Shown here one piece after another: positions 62,797 to 64,000 of a DNA stretch of 64,000 nt. The position numbers and the translations under genes are program-made. This stretch comes from Bartonella vinsonii subsp. vinsonii. Lineage in GTDB: Bacteria > Pseudomonadota > Alphaproteobacteria > Rhizobiales > Rhizobiaceae. How positions within the stretch are numbered: the stretch's first letter is position 1; each line of letters begins with the position of its first letter. The notes beneath the pieces are model-generated. The model ran no database searches, was not told the DNA's origin, and saw only the letters and a program-made list of their open reading frames with translations. The stretch is taken from assembly GCF_902825235.1 (NCBI RefSeq), contig NZ_CADEAJ010000003.1:62001-126000 (forward strand). Reading direction: 5' to 3'.

Positions 62797-63647
62797 CACA
62801 AACCATAACGTTGCCAAAGTGCTCGCTCTTCCGCTAGCATCAAAGCACTATCAACCGCTGTATAAACCGCATGAGCAGCAACTCCTGAAGGAATTTTAGG
62901 TCCTAAAAGGCTTTTTGGAGGTGTGATTAATCGAAGCTTGGTATCATTCCCAAACCGCTCCTTAATAACGGAACGCACATCATTCAATCCATCAATAAGT
63001 CCAAGTTCAATGCTTTTCTTTCCGCTCCAAAACATTCCTGTAAAAATGTTCGGATCATTTGATAACTTCGCTGCACGCCGTTCTTTAACCACATCAATAA
63101 AAGTTTGGTGAACTTCGAGTTGTAGAGATTTCAAATGCTCAATATCTGCCTTCTTTTCAGGCTGAAAAGGATCTAAGGTAACCTTGTTCTTTCCTGCTGT
63201 GTAAACACGTCGTTCAACACCAATTTTCTTCAAAAGCTCAGGAAAACCGAAGGATGCTGAAACAACGCCGATAGAACCAATAATCGAAGAAGGATCAGCA
63301 AAAATCTCATCCCCTGCACAAGCAATCATATAACCACCTGACGCCGCTATATCTTCAACAAATACAAGAACTTGTTTATTTTTTTCCTCTGCCAAATCAC
63401 GGATACGCTTGTAAATAAAACGCGATTGCACAGGTGACCCTCCAGGAGAGTTGATAATAAGTGCAACAACCGGTGCTTTTTTATGTGCAAAAGCCTTCTC
63501 CAAAAGACTCGCACACCTGCCTAATGAAAGCGACCGTGCTATCGGTGACGTTGAATCCATAATTGCCCCATGAAGGCGCACCACAGGAATTTCAAGTTTA
63601 CTAGAACAAAAACGACGTGGAACAAGATTTTTAATAACGTCTAACAA
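62796..63647 (-). CDS. S49 family signal peptide peptidase-like protease (SppA/SohB type)
   Basis: 283 residues with a TTG start that has GAGGAG eight bases upstream. The nucleophile is Ser103 in VEDIAASGGYMIACA; the general base is Lys155 in YTAGKNKVTLDPF. ALIINSPGGSPVQS precedes them. It is the short single-domain form. There is no obvious transmembrane segment at the N-terminus, so it may be peripheral. It is first in a coupled unit with the small membrane protein and ispE. It probably degrades membrane-released peptides. Confidence 0.93.
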   Translation of the reverse strand: MLDVIKNLVPRRFCSSKLEIPVVRLHGAIMDSTSPIARSLSLGRCASLLEKAFAHKKAPVVALIINSPGGSPVQSRFIYKRIRDLAEEKNKQVLVFVEDIAASGGYMIACAGDEIFADPSSIIGSIGVVSASFGFPELLKKIGVERRVYTAGKNKVTLDPFQPEKKADIEHLKSLQLEVHQTFIDVVKERRAAKLSNDPNIFTGMFWSGKKSIELGLIDGLNDVRSVIKERFGNDTKLRLITPPKSLLGPKIPSGVAAHAVYTAVDSALMLAEERALWQRYGL

Positions 63648-63840
63648 AACAAAATCTCCTCAATGAATTAAGACAAACCAAATAAGTAAGGACAACAGAA
63701 AGGAAGAACGCCGTAACCTCCAAAAGCAATAACCACCCCCCACATCACAACTAGAAATAAAACTTCATACAAAGTTTAAAGTCTCCTAAAAAACGAAGCT
63801 TTAATTTGAATTTAAGCAATAAACCGGAAAACACAAGAGA
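63648..63840. other. Gap between sppA-like gene and the edge gene
   Basis: About 190 bp, no gene. It must carry the promoter of the sppA-ispE unit. Nothing else is recognised. Confidence 0.4.
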
Positions 63841-64000
63841 TCATTTCAAAAGTTCCCACAAACTTATACAGCCATTATTAATTGCATCCACCCGCGGTGA
63901 AAAAGCATGATCATCACCCTCGTGTATAACCAACGCCGGCAATATGGATAAAGCTGCTTTGCTTCCCCGCTTTGCATAAAATAAAAGACGAATTGCTGCT
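63841..64000 (-). CDS. C-terminal end of a methyltransferase, probably TrmN6/YfiC-like (cut by window edge)
   Basis: The minus-strand frame enters from the right edge and stops at TGA (63841-63843), giving 52 residues. They read AAIRLLFYAKRGSKAALSILPALVIHEGDDHAFSPRVDAINN in outline. The KG-R-P-xxLPxLVxH-xDGxxxPxxxAI pattern is the C-terminal tail of tRNA1(Val) adenine-N6-methyltransferase-like proteins, which often sit beside an S49 peptidase gene in Rhizobiales. The catalytic part is outside the window. Confidence 0.65.
   Translation of the reverse strand, partial: AAIRLLFYAKRGSKAALSILPALVIHEGDDHAFSPRVDAINNGCISLWELLK

Overview
The window looks like chromosome of an AT-rich alphaproteobacterium of the Rhizobiales, most probably a Bartonella species. 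The reasons are the gene set (EipB/DUF1849, MucR/Ros regulator, CcrM methylase, DUF5330, an invasion-associated locus B family protein, a RibB with a worn-out GTP-cyclohydrolase half), long AT-rich gaps between genes, and decayed integrase and phage debris. This is inference from families and composition; no marker such as 16S rRNA is present.

Layout. 1-6.4 kb: EipB-like envelope protein (cut by the left edge), RidA, a HIT protein, clpA/clpS, and a D,D-carboxypeptidase with a SPOR domain, followed by a small unknown gene. 6.4-12.9 kb: sparse. It holds sdaA, a possible 31-residue membrane protein, a nitroreductase, a decayed phage gene, a full-length but dead tyrosine recombinase, and tRNA-Gln. 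12.9-20 kb: sodB, oligopeptidase B, mucR behind a very AT-rich leader, sufE, a DUF5330 protein and a peptidoglycan-binding membrane protein. 20-28 kb: ppdK, dsbA-like, dciA-like, mutY, ccrM and a HAD phosphatase. 28-31 kb: a low-density AT-rich stretch with three tandem paralogous small exported proteins of unknown function, a terminator, and what may be the stub of a fourth copy. 31-38.7 kb: thrC, an M16 peptidase, a GGDEF-EAL protein, yqgE and a DsbD-N-like protein. 38.7-64 kb: dense housekeeping, mostly on the minus strand in tightly coupled operons: ispH-thrB-rnhA; aroC-ribBA-xseB with dxs-tlyA-RNA methylase downstream; rnhB-tsaC-FAD oxidase; sppA-small membrane protein-ispE. ctaB, an IalB paralog, tldD, fabI, a DnaJ-like gene, pdxH, ubiA and purD lie between them. 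A methyltransferase gene is cut by the right edge.

Working together: isoprenoid precursor synthesis is represented at three steps (dxs, ispE, ispH), feeding prenyl-transfer enzymes for heme O (ctaB) and ubiquinone (ubiA). Threonine is made by thrB and thrC. Envelope upkeep is served by EipB, the carboxypeptidase, the PG-binding protein, SppA and DsbA. ClpAS, PtrB, the M16 peptidase and TldD cover proteolysis. MucR and CcrM are likely global regulators.

The most unusual signals are (i) a degenerate repeat made of an integrase promoter and 5' end. It is present at four places, three of them within about 40 bp of the 3' end of a minus-strand gene, and the fourth belongs to the dead integrase that points at the tRNA-Gln 3' end; and (ii) the tandem family of small signal-peptide proteins at 28.98-30.45 kb.
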